64,000 nt of DNA from JALYUS01 sp038231255 (GCA_038231255.1 JBBRLR010000004.1:1-64000); one strand, 5' to 3'. Positions 9,037 through 18,020 are shown, counted from the stretch's first letter. A program made the numbers and translations. The notes: a model not told the origin generated them from the letters alone.

Positions 9037-9825
9037 TCAACTCTTTCTCAACTCGGTGAGGATGGTGATCCAGGGGGCGGTGGCGAGAGCGGCACGCATG
9101 GCGGTTTCGTCGGTGAAGGTTTGGGGTAAACGACGGCCTTCGCAGATGAGGCGCAACGTGTCCGCGCGGAAGGGCCACGGGTTCACTATCACGTTGCCTG
9201 GATCGTCATCAATCGCACTGAGCGTGAGCTTGGTTTCGCCGTCCGCAGTTGGTACGTCGGGTACGGTTGTCTGCGTGCGGACGCCATGGCAGAGGGCGAG
9301 CGACAGGCGATCCCACGCCGCGACGAGACGGCGGTTGCGCACGACGACTTCCGGCGTGGCGTAGGGCGCGTAGGTTGGGTCGCTGCGGAGCGCGGTGAGT
9401 AATCCCGCCTGAAAGACCGATTCGCCCCGGAGATAGTCGCGCACCGCCTGCGCCTCTTCCGGCGTGTCGCGGAGCCAGTCGTGGTGCCGCTCGTAGAGGC
9501 CGGCACCGTGCAGCGAGGTGAGGAGCGCGGTGTACCGGCCCTGCACGAGCGCCTGCCGCCCCGCCTCTCGCCAGCCCCGGACATGATCGAGCGTCGGCAT
9601 GTTCATGAAGGTGTACGGGCGACCGGTTTTCGGATTCAGCGTCGGCGCACACTCCCACGCGGCCATGCCAAGATCGTGCTGCTCCGCGCCGAGGCACACT
9701 TCCTCCCACGGCGCGAACGTACCGAATGCCGCATTGCCCCAGTTTCGCGCCAGCTGCGCCGCGATCCACGCATGCACCGGCTGCGTAATCACAATTAGCC
9801 CATCCGGGTCCTCACGATGCAGCAT
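9037..9825 (-). CDS. DUF3891 family protein
   Basis: 262-aa protein that I recognise as DUF3891, function unknown. Conserved-looking stretches are LIVITQPVHAWIAAQLARNWG, EVCLGAEQHDLGMAAWE and LTSLHGAGLYERH; the repeated His/Asp residues suggest metal binding, which is inference. The start at 9825 is chosen for GGGAG 6 nt upstream; the frame extends to 9894 without a better site. Confidence 0.7.
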   Translation of the reverse strand: MLHREDPDGLIVITQPVHAWIAAQLARNWGNAAFGTFAPWEEVCLGAEQHDLGMAAWECAPTLNPKTGRPYTFMNMPTLDHVRGWREAGRQALVQGRYTALLTSLHGAGLYERHHDWLRDTPEEAQAVRDYLRGESVFQAGLLTALRSDPTYAPYATPEVVVRNRRLVAAWDRLSLALCHGVRTQTTVPDVPTADGETKLTLSAIDDDPGNVIVNPWPFRADTLRLICEGRRLPQTFTDETAMRAALATAPWITILTELRKS

Positions 9826-9911
9826 TACCTTCTCCCGCATTGAAAACACATATACTCGACGCAGCGCTCGTTCGTTGGGCGGGCGCGACCTCACCTACTC
9901 TCCCGGGTGTG

Positions 9912-11189
9912 TTACGGCGCGATCTCAGGCATCGCGGCCTCCGCCACCGCGACGGCGAGCGGGTCGGCACGGCGGAGGGTTTGGGCGTAGAGCGCGAGCG
10001 CGGGGGTAAGGATGCAACCGCCGACGACGAGGGCGGCGCGCACCGATACCAGCACGCCGACGTAGCCAACGACCGGGCCGCCCGCCATCTGCCCGATGGC
10101 GTCCGCCTGGCTGCTGATCGAGATGACCGTCGCGCGTACGCCCGAATCCACATGCTGATTGATCCACGCGGTTTGCAGCGGGTTGTTGATGCGCCGGAAC
10201 ATCACGACGCCCGTCGAGGCGATCACCGCCAGCGCGAGGTTCCCGGCCAGCGCGAAGCCGAGATAGCAGACAACCAACAGCACGGTCGAAACCGTCAGCG
10301 CGCGGGCGACGGCGCGGTGGCTGTTCGTGTCGAGGCGGCGACGGACAACCTCGAAGATGCTAATGTTCCAGAGCCGCCCGATAATGCTGAAGATGCCCAG
10401 CCAGACGACCGGCTTCCAGTCGTGGAAGGTGGGGAAGGTGAAGTCGGTCAGGAAATGGTCAGTACTCAGGCGGTCGTAGGATTCCGTCGCCGCGCCGCCG
10501 AAGGCCATGATGCCGAGAATCGTCAGCAGCACATGGGAGCGCCGGACAAGCGACACGCCACTCTTCAGTTGCCCGCCCATCACCTGCCATGTCGTCCGTT
10601 CCGCACGCGGTGTGGGCGTGAACCCGTGCTCCGGCATGACGACGATCAGGACGACGCCCATGACAAGGTACAGCCCGCCGCCGAGCAGGATGGGCGCTTC
10701 GAGCGAGAAGTTGCCGATCACCGTGGCGATGGCGACCGCCACGATGGAACCGATCAATGACAATTGCGAGGCGCGCAGAAAGAGCGGATTGGCGCGCGCG
10801 ACGCCGATCTCGTCCGACAGCCACGCCTCGGTCGCGCCGCTCGTGAAGGTGTAGCCGATCCCCCAGATCACCTGCGCGAGCAGGATGACGCCGAAACGCG
10901 GCACGACCCCTTGCAGCGCCAGGCCGACGCCGAGCAGGAAGACGCCGATGATGATCGAAAGGCGGCGGCTATAGACATCCGCCACGATCCCCGTCGGCAC
11001 CTCGAACAGAAACGCCGTGCCTTCCAGGACCGTGCCGACGAGCACGAGTTGCAGCGGATTGAGGTGCGCCACCTGCACCTGATAGATCAGGTTCACCGTG
11101 AAGACGAGCGTCGAGAAGAACGACCCGCCCCCGATCAGCAGCAGATAGACCGGAACCGCTCCCAGTTTTTTGTTCTTGCTCGTGAACAA
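9912..11189 (-). CDS. MFS transporter
   Basis: 425-aa major facilitator with about 12 hydrophobic segments. The loop between segments 2 and 3 reads GIVADVYSRRLS, a form of the family's G-x-x-D-R-x-G-R-R signature. The start codon is TTG, supported by AAGGAG 7 nt upstream. It lies downstream of, and on the same strand as, the ABC exporter genes, separated by a repeat. The substrate is unknown; drug or metabolite efflux is plausible. Confidence 0.85.
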   Translation of the reverse strand: MFTSKNKKLGAVPVYLLLIGGGSFFSTLVFTVNLIYQVQVAHLNPLQLVLVGTVLEGTAFLFEVPTGIVADVYSRRLSIIIGVFLLGVGLALQGVVPRFGVILLAQVIWGIGYTFTSGATEAWLSDEIGVARANPLFLRASQLSLIGSIVAVAIATVIGNFSLEAPILLGGGLYLVMGVVLIVVMPEHGFTPTPRAERTTWQVMGGQLKSGVSLVRRSHVLLTILGIMAFGGAATESYDRLSTDHFLTDFTFPTFHDWKPVVWLGIFSIIGRLWNISIFEVVRRRLDTNSHRAVARALTVSTVLLVVCYLGFALAGNLALAVIASTGVVMFRRINNPLQTAWINQHVDSGVRATVISISSQADAIGQMAGGPVVGYVGVLVSVRAALVVGGCILTPALALYAQTLRRADPLAVAVAEAAMPEIAP

Positions 11190-11280
11190 TCAGTCGCTCC
11201 TTCGATGCGGGAGTACATCTCCCCATGATCCGCCGAACCGAGAAGCCACTGAACGATTACCATTGGCGTACCCTCCCGAG

Positions 11281-11418
11281 AAACCTAACCCCCGGCCCCT
11301 TCCGTCCCTCGGCGTGGGAAGGGGAGCGGACCTTCGGAAAACCGAGGCATTCGGGGAACATCACGGCATTGCGAAGAGTCACCCCTTCCTCGCGGGAAGG
11401 GGCCGGGGGTTAGGTTCC
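11281..11418. repeat. Inverted repeat of the CCCCCGGCCCCTT class
   Basis: ACCTAACCCCCGGCCCCTTC near the left end pairs with GAAGGGGCCGGGGGTTAGGT at the right end. The inside holds further GGAAGGGGA/TCCCC pieces. It lies between tandem minus-strand genes and ends at the stop codon of the ABC permease gene. Related sequences occur at 38.4, 42.3 and 49.4 kb. Confidence 0.75.
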
Positions 11419-11419
11419 C

Positions 11420-12292
11420 CTACCCGCTCCGCTTCAACTTTCCCGTTCGCTTCGCGTAGCGCTCGACAATGCCGAAGACCCACATGCCGATGGGGATGGA
11501 GATCAGGCCGATGAGCAGGAGCGGCACGAGCGTCCCGCCGAGATGGGTGATGCCCTGCCCATCCAGAATTGCGGCGCGCATCCCGCGCAACACGTACGTC
11601 GCGGGGGAAAGGGTCGCCATCGGCTGCATCCAGCCCGGCAGCACGCTGACTGGATAGTAGACGCCGGAAACGAGCAGCAGGATGCCGCTGATCACAAACG
11701 TCATCTCCGCCCCGCGCTCCGGGAAGAGCAGCGGCAACACCGCCGCGACCATCCCGATGCCGACGAACGAGAGCGAGCCGACGAGTAGCACGAGTGCGGC
11801 GGCGAACGCGTTGACATGCGACAAATCCACGCGGAAGAATGACGAAAGGATGACTAGGAGGATGCCCGTCCGCACGACGCCGTAGACGATACTGAAGAAC
11901 GCCGTGCCCAGCAGGTGCGTCAGACGGCTGACGGGGGCCATCATCGTGTACTCGATTGTCCCCTCCCACCGCTCCCAGGCGATCATCTCCGAGATGCTGT
12001 CGAAGACGGCGCGCAGGTAACTCCAGACGAGCGTACCGATGCCGAGATACAAGATCAGCCGCTGCGTCGCCTCCGGGCTGTTGACCGTCTGCTGCGCCTT
12101 GCCGATGTACATGATCGAGAGGGAGTTCGCCACCGTGAAGACGAAAAAGGCGACCTCCCACCCCAGATACCGGCGGACCAGGTGGATATTCCGCGCCACA
12201 AACGCGTATGCCCCCCGCCCTTCGCGCACGAACAGGCTCGTCGGCGGTGGGGGTACCGGCGGTAACGATTGCGTGTCAAGCATGGATGCCAT
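11420..12292 (-). CDS. ABC-2 type transporter permease
   Basis: Membrane subunit of an ABC exporter, 290 aa, with about six hydrophobic segments and the ABC-2 layout (cytoplasmic N-terminus, then VRRYLGWEVAFFVFTVANSL). AGAGGAG sits just upstream of the ATG. The ATPase gene ends 33 nt upstream on the same strand, so the two form one transporter. Members of the NodJ/DrrB class export drugs, lipids or polysaccharides; the cargo here is not known. Confidence 0.88.
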   Translation of the reverse strand: MASMLDTQSLPPVPPPPTSLFVREGRGAYAFVARNIHLVRRYLGWEVAFFVFTVANSLSIMYIGKAQQTVNSPEATQRLILYLGIGTLVWSYLRAVFDSISEMIAWERWEGTIEYTMMAPVSRLTHLLGTAFFSIVYGVVRTGILLVILSSFFRVDLSHVNAFAAALVLLVGSLSFVGIGMVAAVLPLLFPERGAEMTFVISGILLLVSGVYYPVSVLPGWMQPMATLSPATYVLRGMRAAILDGQGITHLGGTLVPLLLIGLISIPIGMWVFGIVERYAKRTGKLKRSG

Positions 12293-12325
12293 GATGCTCC
12301 TCTGCGGTTCTCCCCGGTTTGCTCG

Positions 12326-13189
12326 CTACGGGCGCTTTTCGGTGTCGTCCGTGAGCGATTTGCCGGTGAGGTCCATGAAAACGTCCTCCATCGTCGGGTT
12401 GTCGTGCCCTTCGTGGTGCAGGCGGGCCTTGAGTTGTGCGCTTGTGCCGAGGGCGACGACCCGACCCTGATCCACGACGGCGATGCGGTCTGTCAGCGCC
12501 TCCGCCTCCTCCATGTCGTGCGTGCAGAGGAGGACGGTCGCGTCGTGGCTGTCGCGGACCGCGCGGACGAAGTGCTGCACCTCCTGCTTGGAGCGCGGGT
12601 CGAGGCCGGTGGTCGGCTCGTCGAGCAGCAGGAGCGCCGGCGCGGTGAGCAGCGCCCGCGCGATGGCGACTTTCTGCTGCATGCCCCGACTCATCGTTTC
12701 GAGCGACCGCTTCGCCTGCGCCTCGGCGATGCCGAGCAGATCGAGCGTGCGCAGGATGTCGCGCCGCGCCTCCGAGCCGCGTCCGTACAGGCGGCAAGCG
12801 TAGAGCAGGTTTTCCAGCGGCGAAAGTTTCTTGAAGAAACTCGCCTCCACCGAGACGCGGTTGATGAGATACTTCACCGCCCGGTCATCGCGCACGACAT
12901 CGTGGCCGAAGACCGTCGCGCGCCCCGCATCCGGCAAAATGAGCGTGCTGAGGATGCGGATGATCGTGCTCTTGCCGCTCCCATTCGCACCGAGCAGGCC
13001 GAAAATCTCGCCCTTGCCGATCGTGAACGAGATGTCCGTCAGCGCGCGAACCGGCTCCTTCGCGGGTTGCCACGGCCAACGCAGCACGCCGCCGAACTGC
13101 TTGCAGATCTGGTCAACGACGACCGCCTCGGCCGCCGGTTTCGCGACCGGCAACCGATTCGTTTCGGGTTCAGTCAGTAGTTGGGCCAC
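12326..13189 (-). CDS. ABC exporter ATP-binding protein
   Basis: ATPase partner of the adjacent ABC-2 permease. Seen: Walker A (GANGSGKST), a divergent signature (ETMSRGMQQKVAIARALL), Walker B (LLLLDEPTTGLD) and the switch His (LLCTHDMEEAE). The frame runs open to 13618, but that part overlaps the kinase gene and is not domain-like. The GTG at 13189 with AAAGGA upstream gives a normal 287 aa. It begins 29 nt after the kinase stop, suggesting a kinase-ATPase-permease operon. Confidence 0.9.
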   Translation of the reverse strand: MAQLLTEPETNRLPVAKPAAEAVVVDQICKQFGGVLRWPWQPAKEPVRALTDISFTIGKGEIFGLLGANGSGKSTIIRILSTLILPDAGRATVFGHDVVRDDRAVKYLINRVSVEASFFKKLSPLENLLYACRLYGRGSEARRDILRTLDLLGIAEAQAKRSLETMSRGMQQKVAIARALLTAPALLLLDEPTTGLDPRSKQEVQHFVRAVRDSHDATVLLCTHDMEEAEALTDRIAVVDQGRVVALGTSAQLKARLHHEGHDNPTMEDVFMDLTGKSLTDDTEKRP

Positions 13190-13218
13190 GAGTGATCTGT
13201 CCTTTCTGGAAGCGTAGG

Positions 13219-14313
13219 CTACCGGGTGCTGGAGTAGGTCACATGATGCTGCACAAATGACGGCACTGATGGCTGTTGCCGGCTCCATGGATTGCCCTCG
13301 CTCGCGCCCAGCAGCGTATCTGTTCGATAAGCGATCGCGACGACGTTGTTGGGCAGGAACTGATCGAGGAAATAGTGCAGCCCTTGCGCGCGGTCGGCGT
13401 CGCCTTCGTCGGTCAGCAGCAGTTGCTCGCAGTAGACGGCGATGTCCTGCACGATCCGCTCGTAGCGGTAGTACGCGAGCGCCAGCGGATTGATCTCCGC
13501 CCGGCCATAGCCCCGATAGAACCACGCTTCCTCCTGTGCGCTGTTCCAGACGCCAAAGATGCCGGCGCCAACGAACATCAGGTCGCGCTCCTTTGGCGCG
13601 AAGGTGAGGGTGTCCCAATCGACAATCGAGAGCGCGCCGTCTGTGCCGATCAGGACATTGCCCCCGTGGATGTCAGCGTGGCACAGGACCTGTGCGGGCA
13701 GGCGTGTACGCAGCGCGTCGCCGAGGGTGTCGGCGCGTGCGACGAGATGGGAGATTTCGTCGCGTCTGGTGCGCAGAAACGCCGCCAACTCTGCCGCGAT
13801 CGGTTCGGTATACGCGGTCGCTTCGACGCGTGCTTGAAACGTCCTGACGAGATCGCGCCACTGTGGCGTGTACTGCTCGTGTGGGATCTGCGCGCTGAGC
13901 GATGGCGGCACGACCGCCGTATGAATGCTGCGGAGCGCAACGCCAAGATCGCCCCATTGACGCTCCGACAACGTCGCCTCGAAACCGTTACGACCGGCGA
14001 CGAACGGGAAGACGAGCACCGCGAAGGCATCCACGCGTGCCCACAAGCGCCCCGCAGTGGTTGCGATGGGGGCGAGGATTTGCACGATGCCCTGGTCGTG
14101 CAGGAATCGGGGGATTGCCACACTCGCCTCATCGAAGGCGCCGCTGCGCAACTTCACGAAGTACGGCGTCGCATCGTCGGCGACGACCCGATAGACGGCG
14201 GTGTTCACATCGTTGCCAATCGGGAGAAACGCGATCTGGGTGGCGGGCAATCCGTAGTGATCCCGCAGACAGGCGCGGAGTGTTTCGTCTGACACAGCCG
14301 GTTTTTGGAGCAT
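13219..14313 (-). CDS. Aminoglycoside-phosphotransferase-like kinase (APH superfamily)
   Basis: 364-aa protein-kinase-fold small-molecule kinase. Seen: FLPIGNDVNTAVYRV (nucleotide loop), catalytic loop LCHADIHGGN (H-x-D-x4-N) and the metal-binding VDWDTL. The N-terminus resembles spectinomycin kinases of the APH(9) type, but the substrate may equally be a metabolite. TAGGAG 10 nt upstream sets the ATG at 14313. First gene of a run with an ABC exporter, which suits a resistance or export function (inference). Confidence 0.82.
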   Translation of the reverse strand: MLQKPAVSDETLRACLRDHYGLPATQIAFLPIGNDVNTAVYRVVADDATPYFVKLRSGAFDEASVAIPRFLHDQGIVQILAPIATTAGRLWARVDAFAVLVFPFVAGRNGFEATLSERQWGDLGVALRSIHTAVVPPSLSAQIPHEQYTPQWRDLVRTFQARVEATAYTEPIAAELAAFLRTRRDEISHLVARADTLGDALRTRLPAQVLCHADIHGGNVLIGTDGALSIVDWDTLTFAPKERDLMFVGAGIFGVWNSAQEEAWFYRGYGRAEINPLALAYYRYERIVQDIAVYCEQLLLTDEGDADRAQGLHYFLDQFLPNNVVAIAYRTDTLLGASEGNPWSRQQPSVPSFVQHHVTYSSTR

Positions 14314-14544
14314 CGTGATCTCTCTCCTACAATACGTTGTGCTACGCTGGCAGCATGCAAACAACGAGCATTGCGCCGAGTGGTCGTGTCGTCGGCGCTT
14401 GCCTACGTGATTGCCAATAGGCGTCCATACTGATGTGGACGAGTCTCCCAAGTGTTGAATATGATGCTGCAAGATAGCCCGACATAGAAAACCCCTTTCG
14501 CGAGCGCCTCATTAATAGGGGGCGGGCGCTCGACGGGCAGGCGC

Positions 14545-14576
14545 AAAAATCCCGTGAGCCTCGATGTGCCCACGGG
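14545..14576 (-). terminator. Rho-independent terminator of the 36-aa gene
   Basis: Read on the minus strand, CCCGTG pairs with CACGGG across a 14-nt loop and is followed directly by ATTTTT. It begins 27 nt after the stop codon of the small gene, separating it from the kinase gene. A second hairpin (GAGCGCC/GGCGCTC, about 14500-14531) follows. Confidence 0.7.
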
Positions 14577-14603
14577 TCTGGTCGCGTGCGGTTGGGGGTC
14601 TAC

Positions 14604-14714
14604 CTAATGGTGTCGCACGATCCAGTTGGGCACACTACCGCCATCGGCAAACGCGGCGCGCGGCTTCCGCCGGTCCACCGTGTTGCTAATGGTGTTGAGC
14701 AACCTGTCGCTCAT
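14604..14714 (-). CDS. Small peptide gene, 36 aa, own transcription unit
   Basis: Not recognised. The product begins MSDRLLNTISNTVDRRKPR and ends GGSVPNWIVRHH: a hydrophilic basic leader-like half, a Gly-Gly, then a short aromatic/His tail. Support for a real gene is transcriptional: a near-consensus promoter (14766-14794), GAGAGG upstream of the ATG and a terminator after the stop. Downstream on the same strand are a kinase and an ABC exporter. It could be a processed signal or RiPP-type peptide, or a small regulatory protein; no modifying enzyme of a known RiPP class is adjacent. Confidence 0.6.
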   Translation of the reverse strand: MSDRLLNTISNTVDRRKPRAAFADGGSVPNWIVRHH

Positions 14715-14765
14715 CGTGTGCCTCTCGTGCTGTGGTGCGTGGCATCCGTGCTGATGCCATGACCG

Positions 14766-14794
14766 AGTGTAGGGGCTGGATCGGGTAAAGTCAA
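14766..14794 (-). promoter_or_regulatory. Promoter of the 36-aa gene
   Basis: On the minus strand TTGACT (14789-14794) and TACACT (14766-14771) are exactly 17 bp apart. Expected transcript start is near 14758, about 44 nt before the ATG at 14714. Confidence 0.75.
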
Positions 14795-14839
14795 TACACT
14801 GGGCGATGAAGTCGCAATGGCATCGCACTTGCAGCGCTC

Positions 14840-16096
14840 ATGTCGGCATGTACTTTGTGCACCTTACTGCGACAAGAGAATCGGAGGGACGCCATCCTCG
14901 CCTCAGCATCTTCCCCCATCGTGTCCTCGGTGATTGCGCACCGCGAAGCGTGCCGCGCGCTCGTCGCACGGGCGGTCGAGATCGCCGATTATTGTGCCGC
15001 GCACGCGGCGGAAATTGATCGCGACGATGCCTTCCCGGAGGCGGAGTTCCGCCGCATCGCGGCGGCCGGTCTGCTCGCCGCGCCATTGCCCCGCGCGCTC
15101 GGCGGGATGGATCTCGGCATCGCGCCGGGTACGACGCTGTCCCTGCTCGACGTGCTCGCGCAATGCGGGCGCGGCAATCTCGCGGTCGGGCGATTGTACG
15201 AGGGGCATGTCAACGCTCTGCACCTGCTCCATCGCTTCGGTAGCGCGGTGCAACTCACCGCCGCCGCCGCCGATGTCCACGAGCGCGGCGCGCTCTTCGG
15301 CGTCTGGAACACCGAGGCGGCCGACGGGGTGCGGATTACCCCCGCTGCGGACGGCACCTATCGCCTCGCGGGGTCGAAGACCTTCGCGTCCGGCGCGGGG
15401 CATGTGGCGCGGCCATTGGCCACTGGCGCATTGCCTGATGGCGGCTGGCAAATGTGCCTCGTGCCGATGGAGCGCGCGACGGCGGCAAAGGTTGACCCAT
15501 CGTCGTGGCATCCGCTCGGTATGCGCGCCTCCGCGAGCTACCGCATCGCCTTCGATGGCGTCGCACTCGGGCCGGACGCGCTGATCGGCGCGCCCGGCGA
15601 CTACTACCGGCAGCCGATGTTTTCCGGCGGCGCGATCCGCTTCGCCGCCGTCCAACTCGGCGGGGCGATGGCGCTGCTCGATGCGACGCGCGCCTATCTG
15701 CGCGACCTCGACCGGACGGGCGACCCGTTCCAGCGCACGCGGGTTGGCGAGTTGGCGATCGGGGTGGAGGGCGGCGCGCTCTGGCTACGTGGCGCGGCCG
15801 CGCTGGCGGATCGGCCGCCGCGCGCGGACGGCGATGGGGATGCCGAGCGGTTCGTCGCCTATGTCAACATGGCGCGCACGGCAATCGAGCGTATCTGCCT
15901 CGACGCGATGCGCCTGGTGGAACAAACGGTCGGCGCGCGCGGCCTGCTCCCGCCGCACCCCTTCGAGCGGATCATCCGTGACCTGACGCTCTATCTGCGC
16001 CAACCCGCCCCAGATGCCGCCCTGGCGAGCGCGGGCCGGTATGTATTGGAGCAAACACCGCGCGCGGATCAACTTTGGGATGCGAGCGATGTCTGA
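14840..16096 (+). CDS. Acyl-CoA dehydrogenase family protein
   Basis: 418-aa FAD-dependent acyl-CoA dehydrogenase fold. Seen: AEFRRIAAAGLLAAPLPRALGG (N-terminal helical domain), YRLAGSKTFASGAGHV (flavin-binding beta domain) and C-terminal helices ending with LRQPAPDAALASAGRYVL. The start is uncertain: ATG 14840 has no good ribosome-binding site, while CGGAGGGA at 14881-14888 would fit a later GTG near 14921. The stop overlaps the next start by 8 nt, so it is coupled to the methyltransferase. Its role is probably in the same unknown pathway as the next two genes. Confidence 0.82.
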   Translation: MSACTLCTLLRQENRRDAILASASSPIVSSVIAHREACRALVARAVEIADYCAAHAAEIDRDDAFPEAEFRRIAAAGLLAAPLPRALGGMDLGIAPGTTLSLLDVLAQCGRGNLAVGRLYEGHVNALHLLHRFGSAVQLTAAAADVHERGALFGVWNTEAADGVRITPAADGTYRLAGSKTFASGAGHVARPLATGALPDGGWQMCLVPMERATAAKVDPSSWHPLGMRASASYRIAFDGVALGPDALIGAPGDYYRQPMFSGGAIRFAAVQLGGAMALLDATRAYLRDLDRTGDPFQRTRVGELAIGVEGGALWLRGAAALADRPPRADGDGDAERFVAYVNMARTAIERICLDAMRLVEQTVGARGLLPPHPFERIIRDLTLYLRQPAPDAALASAGRYVLEQTPRADQLWDASDV

Positions 16097-16679
16097 GACC
16101 CCGGAAGTGTCGCTGCCGCCGGAATACTTCGATGCGGTCTACGACGCGCACGACGATCCGTGGCAGTTCGAGACGAGCGCGTACGAGGCCGCGAAGTACG
16201 ACGCGACGCTGGCGGCGTTGCCCTTGCCGCGCTATCGGGCAGGGTTCGAGATCGGCTGCTCGATCGGTGTGCTCACCGCGCGCCTCGCCGCGCGGTGCGA
16301 TACCCTGCTCGCCGTTGATGTCGCCGAGCGTGCCTTGCGCCGCGCCCGCGCCCGGTGCGCCGATCTCCCACAGGCGCGGTTCGCGCGTATGCGGGTGCCG
16401 GAGGCCTACCCGGATGAGATGTTCGATCTGACGCTCGTTTCCGAGGTCGGCTATTACTGGTCCCTGACGGATCTGATCGCCGCGCGTCGGGAAATCATCG
16501 CCCATCTCCTACCGGGCGGCCATCTGCTGCTCGTCCACTGGACGCCTGTCGTCCCGGACTATCCCCTCACCGGCGACGCCGTACACGAGGCGTTCATCGC
16601 GCGGGTGGAGCCGGAGTTGGAGCACATCGGGGGCGAGCGTGGCGACCGCTACCGTCTTGACCTTTTCGCGCGCCGCTGA
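16089..16679 (+). CDS. NodS-like SAM-dependent methyltransferase
   Basis: 196 aa. The start region PPEYFDAVYDAHDDPWQFET and YEAAKYDATLAALP matches the NodS family, whose founding member N-methylates a glucosamine oligosaccharide. The SAM motif is FEIGCSIGVLTARLAARCD. The ATG at 16089 overlaps the dehydrogenase stop by 8 nt. The 3' end overlaps 171 bp of the convergent glycosyltransferase frame. Similar trios (acyl-CoA dehydrogenase, NodS-like methyltransferase, glycosyltransferase) often also contain a PIG-L deacetylase, which is absent here. Confidence 0.87.
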   Translation: MSETPEVSLPPEYFDAVYDAHDDPWQFETSAYEAAKYDATLAALPLPRYRAGFEIGCSIGVLTARLAARCDTLLAVDVAERALRRARARCADLPQARFARMRVPEAYPDEMFDLTLVSEVGYYWSLTDLIAARREIIAHLLPGGHLLLVHWTPVVPDYPLTGDAVHEAFIARVEPELEHIGGERGDRYRLDLFARR

Positions 16680-17900
16680 TCGTACTGCCTGGCGCCGAAG
16701 CGTCGCGAGGCGGATGCGCAGGGCGCGCACCGTTTCGGTGATCTCAGCGGCGGGCCATCGCTCCGCCCATCTCCCCGTGCGCGCCTGCCGCTGCTCGATA
16801 TGTTCGAGCAACACGCCGAATGTTTGCGACCGCGCGAGTGAGTCCGCGAGCCAGCCACCCTCGATGCCGAGTTGACGTGCGCCTGCGGCGACCGCATGGA
16901 CGGGGAGCGCGTCGCCACAACGGGCGGCGTGCCATAGTGTCCGGACGAAGTGCCGCGCGCGAAGGCGGTCCTCGACTGCGGCGGCGGATTCGACACGGTG
17001 CGGCTGTCGCGCGTCGCCCATCGCCGTCCACTCGCACAACTGCTGGGCGAGACCGATCGCGGTGCGGCCCATCAGCCGCGGCGAGGTGGCGACGCGGACG
17101 GCGGGGCTGTGCCGGATGGGCGCGTCCACACGCCGTAATGCCTGGTAGAGTGCGACATCTTCGAGATACGGGACGACCGGCAACCGGCCCGCGCGGAGAT
17201 ACGCGTCGGCGGTGAGGGCCAGGCTCGCGCCGAAGTGTTGATGATGCCGGGGCCAGGGATCGTGCGGGTCGGGATCGAGCAGACTCTCCATTTCCGCGAC
17301 CAGATGCCGGTAGCCGACATCGCGCAGGTGATACCGCCGCGTCAATCGCTCCATCTCTGTATCGTCCGGGAGATCGGCGACGATCCGCCCGCCGACCGCG
17401 TCCGCGCCGCGCGCACATTCGCGCAGCGTTGCCGTAATCCAGGTGGGCGCGACCCGTGTGTCGCCATCCGTCGAAGCGATTATACCGCGCCGCCGACCGA
17501 GGAGGAGCAGGCGGCGGCACGCCTCGTCCATGAGCAGGCGCCGCGCGTGGCCGATGTGGAATGCGCCCGCCGGATAGGCGCGCTCGACGACATGCAGCGC
17601 GAGCGTCGGGTGGCGCGCGGCGAAGGTGTGGGCGAGCGCGGCGGACTGATCGGTGCAATTGTTCGCGAAGACGATGATCTCGTAGCGGGCGTGATCGAGC
17701 GGTGTGCCGCCCACGTCGCGCTGATCCGCGAGGGCGCGCAACGTTTCGGCGAGCGTTCGTGCCTCGTCACGAACGGGCACAATGACGCAGATTTCGCACG
17801 CCGGGCTTGGCGGTGTCCGGACGAAAAGCCCCGGATAATCGCACGGAATCGTTGGTGCAAGAATGTGCTCGGAACGAGTCAGGTCGGGGGTAGAATGCAT
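16509..17900 (-). CDS. Glycosyltransferase family 2
   Basis: 463-aa GT-A fold transferase. Seen: CVIVPVRDEARTLAETLRAL (nucleotide-sugar strand), IIVFANNCTDQS, and IIASTDGDTRVAPTW with the DxD-like acidic motif. GAGAAGG 8 nt upstream supports the ATG at 17900. The last 57 or so codons (16509-16679) lie antisense inside the methyltransferase gene and look basic and low-complexity. They are probably a read-through extension after loss of an earlier stop rather than a domain. Confidence 0.85.
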   Translation of the reverse strand: MHSTPDLTRSEHILAPTIPCDYPGLFVRTPPSPACEICVIVPVRDEARTLAETLRALADQRDVGGTPLDHARYEIIVFANNCTDQSAALAHTFAARHPTLALHVVERAYPAGAFHIGHARRLLMDEACRRLLLLGRRRGIIASTDGDTRVAPTWITATLRECARGADAVGGRIVADLPDDTEMERLTRRYHLRDVGYRHLVAEMESLLDPDPHDPWPRHHQHFGASLALTADAYLRAGRLPVVPYLEDVALYQALRRVDAPIRHSPAVRVATSPRLMGRTAIGLAQQLCEWTAMGDARQPHRVESAAAVEDRLRARHFVRTLWHAARCGDALPVHAVAAGARQLGIEGGWLADSLARSQTFGVLLEHIEQRQARTGRWAERWPAAEITETVRALRIRLATLRRQAVRSAAREKVKTVAVATLAPDVLQLRLHPRDERLVYGVAGEGIVRDDRRPVDEQQMAAR

Positions 17901-18020
17901 CGAGTGTGCCTTCTCGGGTGCGGGATTGCGATCTCATCCAACGATACGGCTGGTGGTATCGCATGATGCGTTCCGCGATATGGGAGAGATAGCGGAGGCG
18001 AGGATGTCGCCCGCTGCCTA

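Noticed and set aside
13190..13618. N-terminal extension of the ABC ATPase frame
   Set aside because: The extra 143 codons lie inside the kinase gene and read as arginine-rich antisense-like sequence; a GTG with a ribosome-binding site gives the normal length.
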